Part shown: piece after piece, positions 1 to 9,053 of the stretch
Layout: the number at the start of each line of letters is the position of its first letter
How positions within the stretch are numbered: the stretch's first letter is position 1
Source: Bifidobacterium eulemuris
GTDB taxonomy: Bacteria; Actinomycetota; Actinomycetes; Actinomycetales; Bifidobacteriaceae
NCBI RefSeq assembly: GCF_014898155.1
Contig: NZ_CP062938.1
Location: forward strand, 1,860,001-1,924,000
Direction: 5' to 3'
Length of the DNA: 64,000 nt
Program-made: the position numbers and the translations under genes
The notes under the pieces: model-generated
Seen by the model: only the letters and a program-made list of their open reading frames with translations
Told to the model about the DNA's origin: nothing
The model's database searches: none

Positions 1-1094
1 CGCCTGAAGTCTGGCCGGACGGCGACAAGTCGCTGAAGGCGCTCGCCGACTACGTGCATGGCAAGGGCATGGAGTTCGGCCTGTGGTTCGAGCCCGAGAT
101 GATCAACCCCGATTCCGACGTGGCCCGCGCCCATCCCGACTGGGTGCTCGCGCCGACCGCGAACCGCCTGCCCATGCAGGGGCGCACCCAGCAGGTGCTC
201 GATCTGACCAATCCGGAGGCGTTCGACTACATTCTCGGATGCATGGACCAGTTGGTGGGCGAACTGGGCATCGACTACATCAAGTGGGACCACAACAAGC
301 TCGTCACCGAAGCCGCCTCCCGCAGTACGGGCCGCCCGGCCGTGCATCAGCAGACCGAAGCGGTGTATGAGATCTTCCGCGAACTGATCCAGCGCCACCC
401 CGGGCTGGAAATCGAAAGCTGCTCCTCCGGCGGCGGCCGCGTGGACCTCGGCATCCTGGAATACGCCAGCCGCATCTGGGTGTCCGATTGTGTGGATCCG
501 GTCGAGCGTGCCGACATCCAGCGCTACACCTCGCTGCTGGTGCCGCCGATGATGATGGGCGAGCATGTGGGCGCCAGTCCCGCGCATTCCACCAAGCGTT
601 CCACCAGTCAGGAGATGCGCATGGCGACGGCGTTCTTCGGTCATATGGGCATCGAATGGAACCTGAACAAGGAGCCGCAGGAGGCCCTCGACCTGCTGGG
701 TGCGTGGGTGAGCGAGTTCAAGAAGCACCGCGGCTGGTTCGCGCAGGGTGACTGCGTGCATGCCGATTCCGCCGACCAGTCCGTCCGTCTCGACGGCATG
801 GTCAAGCCGGACCGTTCGGCCGCCGTGTATCGCTTCACGCAGCTGACCACAAGCCAGACCTATCCGTCCGCGCCCGTGCATCTGCCGGGGCTTGATCCGC
901 GGGAGACGTACCGTGTGCTGCCGCTGGGGACGCGTAGGCAGTCGAATCCCGAAATCCACTGTGGGCAGAGCGAGCTCGGCTGGTGGAATGATAACGGCGT
1001 GGTGCTGCCCGGAGAGATTCTGCGCACCTATGGCATCCGTCCGCCGGCGATCCAGCCGGAGGAGGCCGTCCTGTTCTACGTCGTTAAGGCCTGA
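1..1094 (+). CDS. GH36 alpha-galactosidase, 5' truncated by window edge
   Basis: Hydrolyses alpha-1,6-galactosyl ends of raffinose-type sugars or melibiose, probably in the cytoplasm. The frame is open from base 3, so only the last 363 residues are present and the GTG at 54 is internal. GH36 hallmarks are in order: EFGLWFEPEM near visible residue 21, IDYIKWDHNK around residue 90 with the nucleophile Asp in KWD, then CSSGGGRVDLG, then WVSDCVD with the acid/base Asp. The tail from about residue 270 looks like the beta-sandwich C-terminal domain. The gene converges on the ROK repressor 12 bases downstream. The N-terminal domain lies outside the window. Family assignment is firm; substrate is inferred. 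Confidence 0.93.
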   Translation, partial: PEVWPDGDKSLKALADYVHGKGMEFGLWFEPEMINPDSDVARAHPDWVLAPTANRLPMQGRTQQVLDLTNPEAFDYILGCMDQLVGELGIDYIKWDHNKLVTEAASRSTGRPAVHQQTEAVYEIFRELIQRHPGLEIESCSSGGGRVDLGILEYASRIWVSDCVDPVERADIQRYTSLLVPPMMMGEHVGASPAHSTKRSTSQEMRMATAFFGHMGIEWNLNKEPQEALDLLGAWVSEFKKHRGWFAQGDCVHADSADQSVRLDGMVKPDRSAAVYRFTQLTTSQTYPSAPVHLPGLDPRETYRVLPLGTRRQSNPEIHCGQSELGWWNDNGVVLPGEILRTYGIRPPAIQPEEAVLFYVVKA

Positions 1095-1106
1095 GACGCA
1101 AGGATT

Positions 1107-2315
1107 TCAGCCGATGTGGTTGACGATGACGCGACTGGCGGCGGCTTTGGCCCACAGCTGCCAGTCGTGGTCGGCGACGACGAATTTCACCGGTGCCGCC
1201 TGATTGTGCCGGTGCCGGCTGATGCCGTCGCGAATCGAATCGATGCCGATTTTGGCGAGGAACGCCGACTCTCCGGCGACCATCACCATGCCGGGCATCG
1301 CCACATTCGCTATGGTGGCGATCAGCGTGCCCAACCGGAAGCAGGTGCGGTTGAGCAGCTGCGCGGCCTGCGGCACGCCACGGCGCGCATCGTCGGCGAA
1401 ATCCTCGAATGAGGCGGCCCGTCCGATAATCGCCGAGTACTGTTCCGCGATGGAATCGTCGGTGAAGCATTGCGCGCATCCCACATGGCCGGAGATGCAG
1501 CGCGGCCCTTCGGGGTCGACGAGGATATGCCCGATCAGTCCGTAGCTTTTGTCCGGGTAGGTGACCGGCTCGCCGCGCACGGCCAGCGAATACCCCACGC
1601 CGACGCCGATGGTGAGCACGGCGAACATCTCATAGCCCACGCCGGGGCCGAACCAGCAGGCGTCCACCAGCAGCGAGTCGATGTCGTTGAACACTCCGCA
1701 CGGCAGTCCGGTGGCCTGATGAACCATCTTGCCGAGGTCGATGTCCTCGGTCCAATGCAGGAACGGCGCGAACGTCACCACCGAATCCTCCTGCACATGG
1801 CCGCCGACCGCGACGCCGACCGCCAGAGGCGAGGGGAGTCCTGACGCGACGACATCGGCGGCGCATCCGGCGACCAGCTTGGCGATTGTCGCGGTCACAC
1901 AATCCGGCGACTGATTCTCGAATGTTTCCTCATAACGCCCCGACACCACCTCGCCATGCGCATTGACCGCCGCGGCCACAGCGTAATGCCCGTGCACCTT
2001 CAATCCCACAAACGTGCGGGCGTTCGCGCATAAGGCCAACGAGGTCTGCGGGCGTCCGCGTCGATCCGCGCTTTCCTTCGGGGTGAACCCCTCCGGCAGT
2101 CGGCCTTTGGGCCCGTCGGCGCTGGCAGGCAGTTCCTCAATCACGCCGGCGTAGATGAGGTCGCTGGTGATGCGCGACAGTGCGCCTTGCGACAGCCCCA
2201 GCATCTGGGCGAGCGTCGTGCGGGCGATGGGGCCGTATTTCGCAATGGCGGCCGCCACCTTATGCGTGTGTTCGGAACCGGAAAACCATTGCGGAATCGC
2301 ATTTTCGTCGGCCAT
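1107..2315 (-). CDS. ROK-family transcriptional repressor
   Basis: A 402-residue NagC/XylR-type sugar-responsive regulator. Residues about 15-60 form a winged HTH (RTTLAQMLGLSQGALSRI). The remainder is a ROK sugar-binding fold with the GH-x8-GPRC-ISG-HVGC zinc-site region. The classical CxCGxxGC motif here reads CISGHVGC, so one cysteine is serine, although another cysteine follows closely (AQC). The start has an AAAGGG Shine-Dalgarno 7-8 bases upstream. It is divergent from the sugar-binding protein at 2502, with operator-like inverted repeats between them, so it probably controls itself and that importer. The effector is unknown; galactosides or glucosides are plausible from the neighbours. 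Confidence 0.9.
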   Translation of the reverse strand: MADENAIPQWFSGSEHTHKVAAAIAKYGPIARTTLAQMLGLSQGALSRITSDLIYAGVIEELPASADGPKGRLPEGFTPKESADRRGRPQTSLALCANARTFVGLKVHGHYAVAAAVNAHGEVVSGRYEETFENQSPDCVTATIAKLVAGCAADVVASGLPSPLAVGVAVGGHVQEDSVVTFAPFLHWTEDIDLGKMVHQATGLPCGVFNDIDSLLVDACWFGPGVGYEMFAVLTIGVGVGYSLAVRGEPVTYPDKSYGLIGHILVDPEGPRCISGHVGCAQCFTDDSIAEQYSAIIGRAASFEDFADDARRGVPQAAQLLNRTCFRLGTLIATIANVAMPGMVMVAGESAFLAKIGIDSIRDGISRHRHNQAAPVKFVVADHDWQLWAKAAASRVIVNHIG

Positions 2316-2344
2316 ATCGCCCTTTCGATGACATTTTGTTTCCT

Positions 2345-2401
2345 GCTGTACAAAAATACAGCGGTTTTAGTTGCCAGCGCAACGGGGCGCGCAAGCGCTG
2401 G
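2345..2401. promoter_or_regulatory. Inverted repeats between ROK gene and importer
   Basis: Two dyads lie in the 186-base divergent spacer. GCTGTA-CAAAAA-TACAGC (2345-2362) is perfect with 6-base arms. CCAGCGC (2374-2380) is matched by GCGCTGG (2395-2401). Position and symmetry suggest operators for the ROK repressor; the binding protein is inferred. Confidence 0.5.
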
Positions 2402-2501
2402 GAATGAAAACCGCGAATCGTTATGGTGGGGTGAGCTTCCCTCCTGAGGCATTGAAGCCGCAGCAATCGGAAGCGGAGGATAGGAACAAAGGAGTCAACG
2501 A

Positions 2502-3794
2502 ATGAAAGAGGATTCCCCCACTCGCACAAGCCGCCGGTTGCATGCCGTGCTGCGCAGCGCCGCGGCCGTGGCCTGCACCGTCGCCGTGGGCGTCGGCCTG
2601 GCCGGGTGCGGTTCGAGCACCGCGGGCACGGTGACGCTGGATTTCTTCCAGTTCAAGTCCGAGGCCGCCGACCAGTTCAAAACGATGATCGAGGAGTTCG
2701 AAGCGGAGAACCCGACCATCAAGGTCACCATCAACAACTCCGCCAACGCGCAGACCGACCTGCGCACCCGCTTCGTCAAGAACCGCATCCCGGATGTGAT
2801 CACCTTCAACGGCGACATCAGCTTCGGCTACTTCGCCGCCTCCGGTGTGTTCTACGACTTCACCGACGAGGAGATCGTCGATGAGCTCAACCCCGGCATG
2901 GTCGAGATCGCCAAGAACCTCGTGCAGACCACCGACCAGTCCAAGAAGCGCCTGTACGGCCTGCCGTTCGCCGGCAATGCCTCCGGATACATCTACAACA
3001 AGGCGTTGTGGCGCGAGGTGGGGCTGGATCCCGAAAATCCGCCGACCACTTGGAGCGAGTTCACCGTCATGTTGGAGACCTTCCAAGAAGCCGGCATCAA
3101 CCCGCTGCAGGGCACGGTCGCCGACGCATGGACCACGCAGGCGCCGCTCGCCTCGCTGGCTGGCACGCTGGTTCCCGAAAGCGAATACACGGGCCTGAAA
3201 ACCGGCGAGACCACCTTCCAGGAGATCTGGACGGAGGCCGTGGAGAAGGAAGCCGAACTGTTCACCTACTCCACCGCGGACACAGGCGTCACCTACCAGC
3301 AGGGCACGCAGAACTTCGCCAACGGCGAGGCCGCGATCATCCCGCTCGGCACCTACGCCATCCCGCAGATCCTGCTCATCAACCCCGATATCGAGCTGGG
3401 CTTCGCGCAGATGCCCGCCTCCGACGATCCGGACGAGCAGATCCTCACCGCAGGCGACGACGTGATGCTCACCATCGGAGCCGACACCAAATATCCCGAA
3501 GAGGCGATGAAGCTCGTCGAATTCCTCATGCAGGAGGAACAGCTCAACGCCTACGCCGACGCGCAGTCCGCCATCACCCCGCTTAAGGAGACCCACTTCG
3601 GCAACGAGGCGCTGGAAACCGTGCGTTCCTTCTTCGAGGAGAACCGTCTGGCCGACTTCTGCGACCATTACATCCCCTCGTCCATCAACATCGGCGGCTA
3701 CCTGCAGACCATGGTGACCAGCGGCGACACCGACCGCTTCCTGAACCAGATGCAGAGCGAATGGGACAAGGTCCAGGCCAGGACCTTCGAGTGA
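2502..3794 (+). CDS. ABC sugar transporter solute-binding lipoprotein
   Basis: Membrane-anchored binding protein of a carbohydrate importer (SBP family 1). The 430-residue product starts with a positively charged stretch and a hydrophobic segment ending in the lipobox LAGC (Cys about residue 37). After cleavage it would be lipid-anchored outside the membrane. The mature part begins [17 protein letters not shown], typical of sugar-binding proteins. An AAAGGAG Shine-Dalgarno precedes ATG 2502. It is first in a three-gene operon with two permeases. Neighbours (alpha-galactosidase upstream, oligo-alpha-glucosidase downstream) suggest alpha-galactosides or alpha-glucosides; I cannot decide between them. 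Confidence 0.9.
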   Translation: MKEDSPTRTSRRLHAVLRSAAAVACTVAVGVGLAGCGSSTAGTVTLDFFQFKSEAADQFKTMIEEFEAENPTIKVTINNSANAQTDLRTRFVKNRIPDVITFNGDISFGYFAASGVFYDFTDEEIVDELNPGMVEIAKNLVQTTDQSKKRLYGLPFAGNASGYIYNKALWREVGLDPENPPTTWSEFTVMLETFQEAGINPLQGTVADAWTTQAPLASLAGTLVPESEYTGLKTGETTFQEIWTEAVEKEAELFTYSTADTGVTYQQGTQNFANGEAAIIPLGTYAIPQILLINPDIELGFAQMPASDDPDEQILTAGDDVMLTIGADTKYPEEAMKLVEFLMQEEQLNAYADAQSAITPLKETHFGNEALETVRSFFEENRLADFCDHYIPSSINIGGYLQTMVTSGDTDRFLNQMQSEWDKVQARTFE

Positions 3795-3814
3795 GCGACG
3801 AAGAAAGAAGAGAC

Positions 3815-4723
3815 ATGATGAGCAACGTCAAATCCGCCAAGAAGAAGGTCTCCGCCTTCTCCACCCGCAAGGTCGACCGCGCCTATTATTGGATGGCCGT
3901 GCCCGCGGCGATCATCTTCGCGATCTTCCTGTACGTGCCGTTCCTGCAGGGCGTGTTCTACTCGTTCACGAACTCCCAGGGCTACGGCGACTACAAGTTC
4001 ATCGGACTGAAGAACTACTTCGCCCTGTTCCAGGACAATCGCGTGGGCCACGCCTACCTGTTCACCTTCGCGATCGCCATCGTGATCACCGTTCTGGTGA
4101 ACATCATCGCCATGTTCCTCGCGGTCGCGCTCAACGGCAAGATCGCGTTCAAGAACGGCTTCCGCGCGATCTTCTTCATCCCCTACACCCTGTCGGTGCT
4201 GGTGATCGGCTACGTGTTCAAATACATCTTCATGAACCCGCTGCCCGAACTCGGCAAGGCGCTCGGCATCGAGTGGCTGTCCAGCTCGCTGCTCACCAAC
4301 GAGCAGCTCGCGTGGATTCCGATCGTGTTCCTCGCCGTATGGCAGTCCGTCGCTTATTCGGTGCTGCTCTACCTCGCCGGCCTGCAGACCATCGACGAGG
4401 AGATCTACGAGGCGGCCGCGATCGACGGCGTGAACTCCTGGCAGAAGTTCTGGAAGATCACCTTCCCGCTGATCGGCCCCTTCTTCACCATCAATCTGGT
4501 GATCAGCCTCAAGAACGCGCTTAACACCTTCGACCAGGTGGTGGCGTTGACCGAAGGCGGTCCGAACTCCTCCACCGAAACGGTGACCTATCTCATTTGG
4601 AAGGGCGGCCTGACCGGCGGCGAATACGCCTACCAGACCGCGAACGCCGTGCTGTTCTTCGTCGTGCTGGCCGTGATCGCCATCGTCCAGCTGAAGATCT
4701 CCAACAGCCAGGAAAAGATCTGA
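3815..4723 (+). CDS. ABC sugar transporter permease, MalF type
   Basis: Inner-membrane channel subunit of the importer whose binding protein is encoded just upstream. About 302 residues with six hydrophobic segments; the first is AIIFAIFLYVPFLQGVFYSF. The EAA loop that contacts the ATPase is visible as EAAAIDGVNSWQKFWKI. I chose the ATGATG at 3815 rather than the longer frame from 3761, because the latter overlaps the binding-protein end and the GAAAGAAGAG purine stretch sits just before 3815. A second permease follows after 18 bases. No ATP-binding subunit is encoded here. Confidence 0.9.
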   Translation: MMSNVKSAKKKVSAFSTRKVDRAYYWMAVPAAIIFAIFLYVPFLQGVFYSFTNSQGYGDYKFIGLKNYFALFQDNRVGHAYLFTFAIAIVITVLVNIIAMFLAVALNGKIAFKNGFRAIFFIPYTLSVLVIGYVFKYIFMNPLPELGKALGIEWLSSSLLTNEQLAWIPIVFLAVWQSVAYSVLLYLAGLQTIDEEIYEAAAIDGVNSWQKFWKITFPLIGPFFTINLVISLKNALNTFDQVVALTEGGPNSSTETVTYLIWKGGLTGGEYAYQTANAVLFFVVLAVIAIVQLKISNSQEKI

Positions 4724-4741
4724 GAGTAGAGGGTAAGCATT

Positions 4742-5617
4742 ATGACCAGCGCAACCAACACCTCCGTCGCCTCCGCCACGGAGTCGGCAAGCCTCAAATT
4801 CCGTAAGGACCGCAACATCAACTGGTGGCTCACCGCCGTCGTGGCCGTCCTGTCCCTGACCATTCTGATCCCGCTGTACTTCACCATCGTCACGGCGTTG
4901 AAAACCCCGGCCGAGGCCGGCACTTTCGCCCTGCCGACCAGCTGGGAATGGCATAACTTCCTCGACGCCTCCAACAAGGTGAACTACCCCAAGGCGGCGC
5001 TCAACTCCGCGATCATCACCGTCGCCGCGGTGGTGCTCACGCTCATCACCAACACCTTCGTGGCCTACGCCGTGGCGCGCAATCAGGACAAGCGGTTCTT
5101 CCGCTTCCTGTATTACTTCTTCATCCTCGCCATGTTCGTGCCGTTCTCGGTGGTGATGCTGCCGATCGCCAAGCAGATGGGCACCCTGCATCTCGACAAC
5201 CAGCTCGGCTTGATCGTGCTGTACACGATTCTCGGCCTCGGCACGAACCTGTTCATCGCCACCGGCTTCATCAAGTCGATTCCCGTCTCTCTGGAAGAGG
5301 CGGCCCGCATGGACGGCGCCAGCACCTGGCGCATCTTCTGGCAGATCATCTTCCCGCTGATGGGACCGATCAACGCCACCATCGCGATCACCACCTGCCT
5401 GTGGGCGTGGAACGACTTCCTGCTGCCGTTGATCGTGCTCACCGACCAAAGCAACCAGACGATCCCGCTGGCCCAGTACGTGTTCAGCTCGCAGTTCGCC
5501 ACCAACTACCCGATGGCGTTCTCCAGCTACCTCATGGCCATGGCCCCCGTCCTAGTCGTCTACATCTTCGCCCAAAAGTGGGTCGTTGGTGGAGTAATGC
5601 GCGGCGCCGTTAAGTAA
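4742..5617 (+). CDS. ABC sugar transporter permease, MalG type
   Basis: Partner permease completing the heterodimeric channel. 291 residues, six predicted membrane segments after a polar N-terminal tail of about 30 residues. The EAA loop reads EEAARMDGASTWRIFWQI. The C-terminus VVGGVMRGAVK is the usual MalG-type ending. The GAGGG Shine-Dalgarno lies about 7 bases before ATG 4742. It is the last gene of the operon; a strong hairpin terminator follows 23 bases after the stop. Confidence 0.92.
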   Translation: MTSATNTSVASATESASLKFRKDRNINWWLTAVVAVLSLTILIPLYFTIVTALKTPAEAGTFALPTSWEWHNFLDASNKVNYPKAALNSAIITVAAVVLTLITNTFVAYAVARNQDKRFFRFLYYFFILAMFVPFSVVMLPIAKQMGTLHLDNQLGLIVLYTILGLGTNLFIATGFIKSIPVSLEEAARMDGASTWRIFWQIIFPLMGPINATIAITTCLWAWNDFLLPLIVLTDQSNQTIPLAQYVFSSQFATNYPMAFSSYLMAMAPVLVVYIFAQKWVVGGVMRGAVK

Positions 5618-5639
5618 TTACTTTCCGACGCGCCAATCC

Positions 5640-5674
5640 AGAAGCCCGATGGGAAACAAACCCATCGGGCTTCT
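5640..5674 (+). terminator. Hairpin terminator of the first importer operon
   Basis: AGAAGCCCGATGGG pairs perfectly with CCCATCGGGCTTCT around a 7-base loop (AAACAAA). The T-tract is weak (TTCT), so efficiency is inferred from the 14-bp stem. Confidence 0.85.
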
Positions 5675-5771
5675 AGCATAAAGACATCAAGCCAAAGAAG
5701 GTGTCCTCATCCATCCGATGCCGCCTCTCATTGGCCCAACGAAAACGTAGAACACAGAAAGGAACTCGACG

Positions 5772-7592
5772 ATGACTTCTTTGAATCGACCCGCCCTTGC
5801 CGACTCCGTGCGCACCAACGGCGCGACTGCGAATCCGTGGTGGTCGAACGCCGTGGTGTACCAGATCTACCCCCGATCCTTCCAAGACACCAATGGTGAC
5901 GGTTTCGGCGATCTGAAGGGCATCACCTCCCGTCTCGACTATCTGGCGGACCTGGGTGTGGATGTGCTGTGGCTCTCCCCGGTGTTCAAATCCCCGCAAG
6001 ACGACAACGGCTATGACATCTCCGACTACCAGGACATCGACCCGCTGTTCGGCACGCTCGAAGACATGGACGAGCTGCTCGCCGAAGCGCACAAGCGTGG
6101 CCTGAAGATCGTGATGGATCTGGTGGTGAACCACACCTCCGACGAGCACGCGTGGTTCGAGGCCTCCAAAGACAAAACCGACCCGCATGCCGACTGGTAT
6201 TGGTGGCGCCCGGCCAAGCCCGGCCACGAGCCCGGCACTCCCGGCGCGGAACCGAACCAGTGGGGCTCCTACTTCGGCGGCTCGGCGTGGGAGTACTGCC
6301 CCGAGCGCGGCGAATACTATCTGCACCAGTTCTCGAAGAAGCAGCCCGACCTCAACTGGGAGAATCCGGCCGTGCGCAAGGCCGTGTACGACATGATGAA
6401 CTGGTGGATGGATCGCGGCATCGACGGTTTCCGCATGGACGTGATCACCCTGATCTCCAAGCATGTGGACGCGAACGGCGAGCTGCCCGGCATCGCCGGC
6501 GCCCTGACCGAGGATCTGCCGGTGGGTGAGGAGGGTTACTCCAGCCCGAATCCCTTCTGCGCGGACGGCCCTCGCCAGGACGAGTTCCTCGCCGAGATGC
6601 GTCGCGAGGTGTTCGAGGGACGCGAGGGCTTCCTGACCGTGGGCGAGGCGCCCGGCATCACCCCCGAACGCAACGAGCACATCACCAATCCCGCGAACAA
6701 AGAGCTGGATATGCTCTTCCTCTTCGACCATGTCGGCGAGGGCGAGGGCCGCTCCAAGTGGGAGCTGGTGCCCTTCCAGCCGTCCTGGCTGCGCGACAAG
6801 CTTGCGGCCCAGCAGGACGCGGTGAGGAACGCCGGTTGGGCCAGCCTGTTCTTCTGCAACCATGATCAGCCGCGTGTGGTGTCCCGTTGGGGCGACGACT
6901 CCACCGAAGAGGCCCGCGTGCGTTCGGCCAAGGCGTTCGGCCTGCTGCTGCACATGCACCGCGGCACCCCGTATGTGTATCAGGGCGAGGAGCTGGGCAT
7001 GACCAACGCGCATTTCACCTCGCTCGACCAATACCGCGACTTGGAGTCCATCAACGCCTTCCGCCAGCGTGTTCAGGAGGCGAAGATTCAGAGCCCGGAG
7101 TCGATGATGGAGTCGCTGGCCGCCATCAGCCGCGACAACGCGCGCACCCCGATGCAGTGGGACGCCTCCGTCTACGCCGGCTTTACCGCGCCCGACGCGG
7201 ACGTCGAGCCGTGGATCAGCGTGAACCCGAACCATGCCGCGATCAACGCCGCCGCCGAATTCGACGATCCGGACTCCGTGTACGGCTTCTACAAGCAGCT
7301 CATCGCCCTGCGCCACGACAATCCCATCGTCTCCGCCGGCGATTGGAATCCGGTCGACGGTGCGGACGAGCATGTGTACGCCTTCGTACGCGAGCTTGAC
7401 GGACGTCGTCTGCTGGTGATGGTGAATCTCTCCGGCCGTCCGGTCGATCTGCCCGCCGAATCCGCCGCCCTGCTGGCTGCCGGAGTCGACGAGTCCCAGA
7501 TCGTGATCGCCACGCGCGGCGCCTCTCACGCCGTCGTCTCCATCGCCAACAACGAGCTGGCCGGTTGGGAGGGCGTGGTCATCGCCCTGTAA
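5772..7592 (+). CDS. GH13 oligo-1,6-glucosidase / alpha-glucosidase
   Basis: Cytoplasmic alpha-glucosidase of 606 residues, similar in layout to GH13 subfamily 31 enzymes that split isomaltose, panose or maltose-type oligosaccharides. The start of the barrel is VVYQIYPRSFQDTNGDGFGD. The four GH13 regions follow: DLVVNHTS, GFRMDVITLISK with the nucleophile Asp, FLTVGEAPG with the acid/base Glu, and FFCNHDQPR with the transition-state Asp. The Val after the MD nucleophile motif agrees with alpha-1,4/1,6 glucosidases of this type. AAAGGA lies 8 bases before ATG 5772. It is transcribed separately from the importer upstream but probably digests what the importer brings in. Confidence 0.94.
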   Translation: MTSLNRPALADSVRTNGATANPWWSNAVVYQIYPRSFQDTNGDGFGDLKGITSRLDYLADLGVDVLWLSPVFKSPQDDNGYDISDYQDIDPLFGTLEDMDELLAEAHKRGLKIVMDLVVNHTSDEHAWFEASKDKTDPHADWYWWRPAKPGHEPGTPGAEPNQWGSYFGGSAWEYCPERGEYYLHQFSKKQPDLNWENPAVRKAVYDMMNWWMDRGIDGFRMDVITLISKHVDANGELPGIAGALTEDLPVGEEGYSSPNPFCADGPRQDEFLAEMRREVFEGREGFLTVGEAPGITPERNEHITNPANKELDMLFLFDHVGEGEGRSKWELVPFQPSWLRDKLAAQQDAVRNAGWASLFFCNHDQPRVVSRWGDDSTEEARVRSAKAFGLLLHMHRGTPYVYQGEELGMTNAHFTSLDQYRDLESINAFRQRVQEAKIQSPESMMESLAAISRDNARTPMQWDASVYAGFTAPDADVEPWISVNPNHAAINAAAEFDDPDSVYGFYKQLIALRHDNPIVSAGDWNPVDGADEHVYAFVRELDGRRLLVMVNLSGRPVDLPAESAALLAAGVDESQIVIATRGASHAVVSIANNELAGWEGVVIAL

Positions 7593-7626
7593 GCCACATG
7601 GATTGTCTGCTTGTGGCAGACCTCTC

Positions 7627-7655
7627 GCCCCGCACACGTGCTGTGCGGGGCTTTT
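7627..7655 (+). terminator. Rho-independent terminator after GH13 gene
   Basis: GCCCCGCACA and TGTGCGGGGC form a 10-bp stem with a 5-base loop and are followed by TTTT, 34 bases after the GH13 stop codon. Confidence 0.9.
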
Positions 7656-7714
7656 CATATCGGTCGGCCATCCCATCCGTCGGGCGTTCGTCCGCCGTTT
7701 GGCCGACCGCCGCT

Positions 7715-7720
7715 TACAAT
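7715..7720 (+). promoter_or_regulatory. -10 element of ilvA, probable leaderless transcript
   Basis: TACAAT ends exactly 7 bases before ATG 7728, so transcription would begin at the start codon. No Shine-Dalgarno and no clear -35 are visible. Inference from spacing. Confidence 0.5.
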
Positions 7721-7727
7721 GCACACT

Positions 7728-8993
7728 ATGGAACAAAAGGACGTCCTTAAAGCATTGCAGCGTGACCATGCGGCCGAATTGAAGCTCGCCGCCGAGCGAT
7801 TGAAAGGCACGGCCCGTCGCACGGAACCGATTCCGTCGCCCGCCCTGTCCGAGATGACCGGCCACGAGATCATTTTGAAGCCGGAGAACCTGCAGGTCAC
7901 CGGGTCGTTCAAGATTCGCGGAGCCTACAACAAAATCGCCTCCTTAAGCGAAGAGGAGCTGGCGCGCGGCATCGTCACCGCCTCCGCAGGCAACCATGCC
8001 CAGGGCGTCGCCTACGCGGCCCGCGAACGTGGTGCCAAGGCCACGATCTGCATGCCGACCATCACCCCGCCGCTTAAGGTCGACGCCACCAAGGCCTACG
8101 GCGCGGAAGTCGTGCTGCACGGCGACGTGTTCGACGAATCCGCGGCCTATGCCGCCAAGCTCTCCGAAGAGCAGGGCATGGTCTATGTGCCGCCCTTCGA
8201 CGACTATGAGGTGCTGTGCGGACAGGGCACCATCGGCCTGGAGATTCTCGAAGACGTGCCGAACGTCACCGACGTGATCGTGCCGCTCGGCGGCGGCGGC
8301 CTCGGCGCCGGCGTCGCGCTCGCCATCAAAACCTTCAAACCTGAGGTGCGTGTGATCGGTGCGATCCCCGAGGGAAGCCCCGCCTTCAAGAACTCCTTCG
8401 CCGCGGGCCGCGTGGTGCCCGCCGATCAGGTGGTCACCTCCGCCGAAGGCGTCGCCGTCAAGCATCCGGGCGACCTGACCTTCGCGCTGCTCAACGAGTT
8501 CCTCGACGACCTCGTCACCGTCACCGAGCGCGACATCAACGAGATGATTCTGCTCATGCTCGAAAAGCACAAGCTGGTGGTGGAGGCGGCCGGCGCGGTG
8601 TCGCTCGCCGCGCTGGAGCATCTCAACCTGCGTTCGCGCAAGTTCGCTTCTGCCCACGGCCCCCATGTGGTGGTGCCGATCATGTCGGGCGGCAACATCG
8701 ACACCGTGACCATGGGTGCCGTGATCCAGAAGGGTATGATCGCCCGCGGCCGCATCATGAACTTCGAAGTCGAACTGCCCGACACCCCCGGCCAGCTCGT
8801 CAAGGTGGCCACGCTGCTCGCCCGCGAACGCGCCAACGTCATCGCCCTGGACCACGACCAGTTCAAGGCGTCCGGCCACTACACGAACGCGGTGGCGCTC
8901 GGCGTCACGGTGGAGACCAACGGCCCCGACCACATCGACCGCATCCTCGCGGCCCTCAAAGAGGCCGGCTTCACCCCCAACCGCATCTACTGA
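7728..8993 (+). CDS. ilvA: Threonine dehydratase (threonine ammonia-lyase)
   Basis: PLP enzyme converting L-threonine to 2-oxobutanoate, the first step toward isoleucine. 421 residues. The PLP lysine lies in GSFKIRGAYNK (about residue 60), the phosphate-binding glycine loop is PLGGGGLGAG, and the C-terminal 75 residues form a single ACT-like regulatory domain (EVELPDTPGQLVKVATLL). The size and single ACT domain match the shorter threonine dehydratase class rather than the long two-ACT IlvA of E. coli. ATG 7728 was chosen because of the -10 just upstream; an in-frame ATG at 7719 is less likely. It is a stand-alone gene between sugar genes and the sirtuin. Confidence 0.92.
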   Translation: MEQKDVLKALQRDHAAELKLAAERLKGTARRTEPIPSPALSEMTGHEIILKPENLQVTGSFKIRGAYNKIASLSEEELARGIVTASAGNHAQGVAYAARERGAKATICMPTITPPLKVDATKAYGAEVVLHGDVFDESAAYAAKLSEEQGMVYVPPFDDYEVLCGQGTIGLEILEDVPNVTDVIVPLGGGGLGAGVALAIKTFKPEVRVIGAIPEGSPAFKNSFAAGRVVPADQVVTSAEGVAVKHPGDLTFALLNEFLDDLVTVTERDINEMILLMLEKHKLVVEAAGAVSLAALEHLNLRSRKFASAHGPHVVVPIMSGGNIDTVTMGAVIQKGMIARGRIMNFEVELPDTPGQLVKVATLLARERANVIALDHDQFKASGHYTNAVALGVTVETNGPDHIDRILAALKEAGFTPNRIY

Positions 8994-9053
8994 CCCTCCT
9001 CCCGCCTCCGTTCAGTCCACTGAGCGGAGGCGAGTCCGTATTCAGGCGCAAAT

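Noticed and set aside
3698..5449. 583-codon minus-strand open frame
   Set aside because: Antisense of the first permease pair; composition typical of shadow frames.
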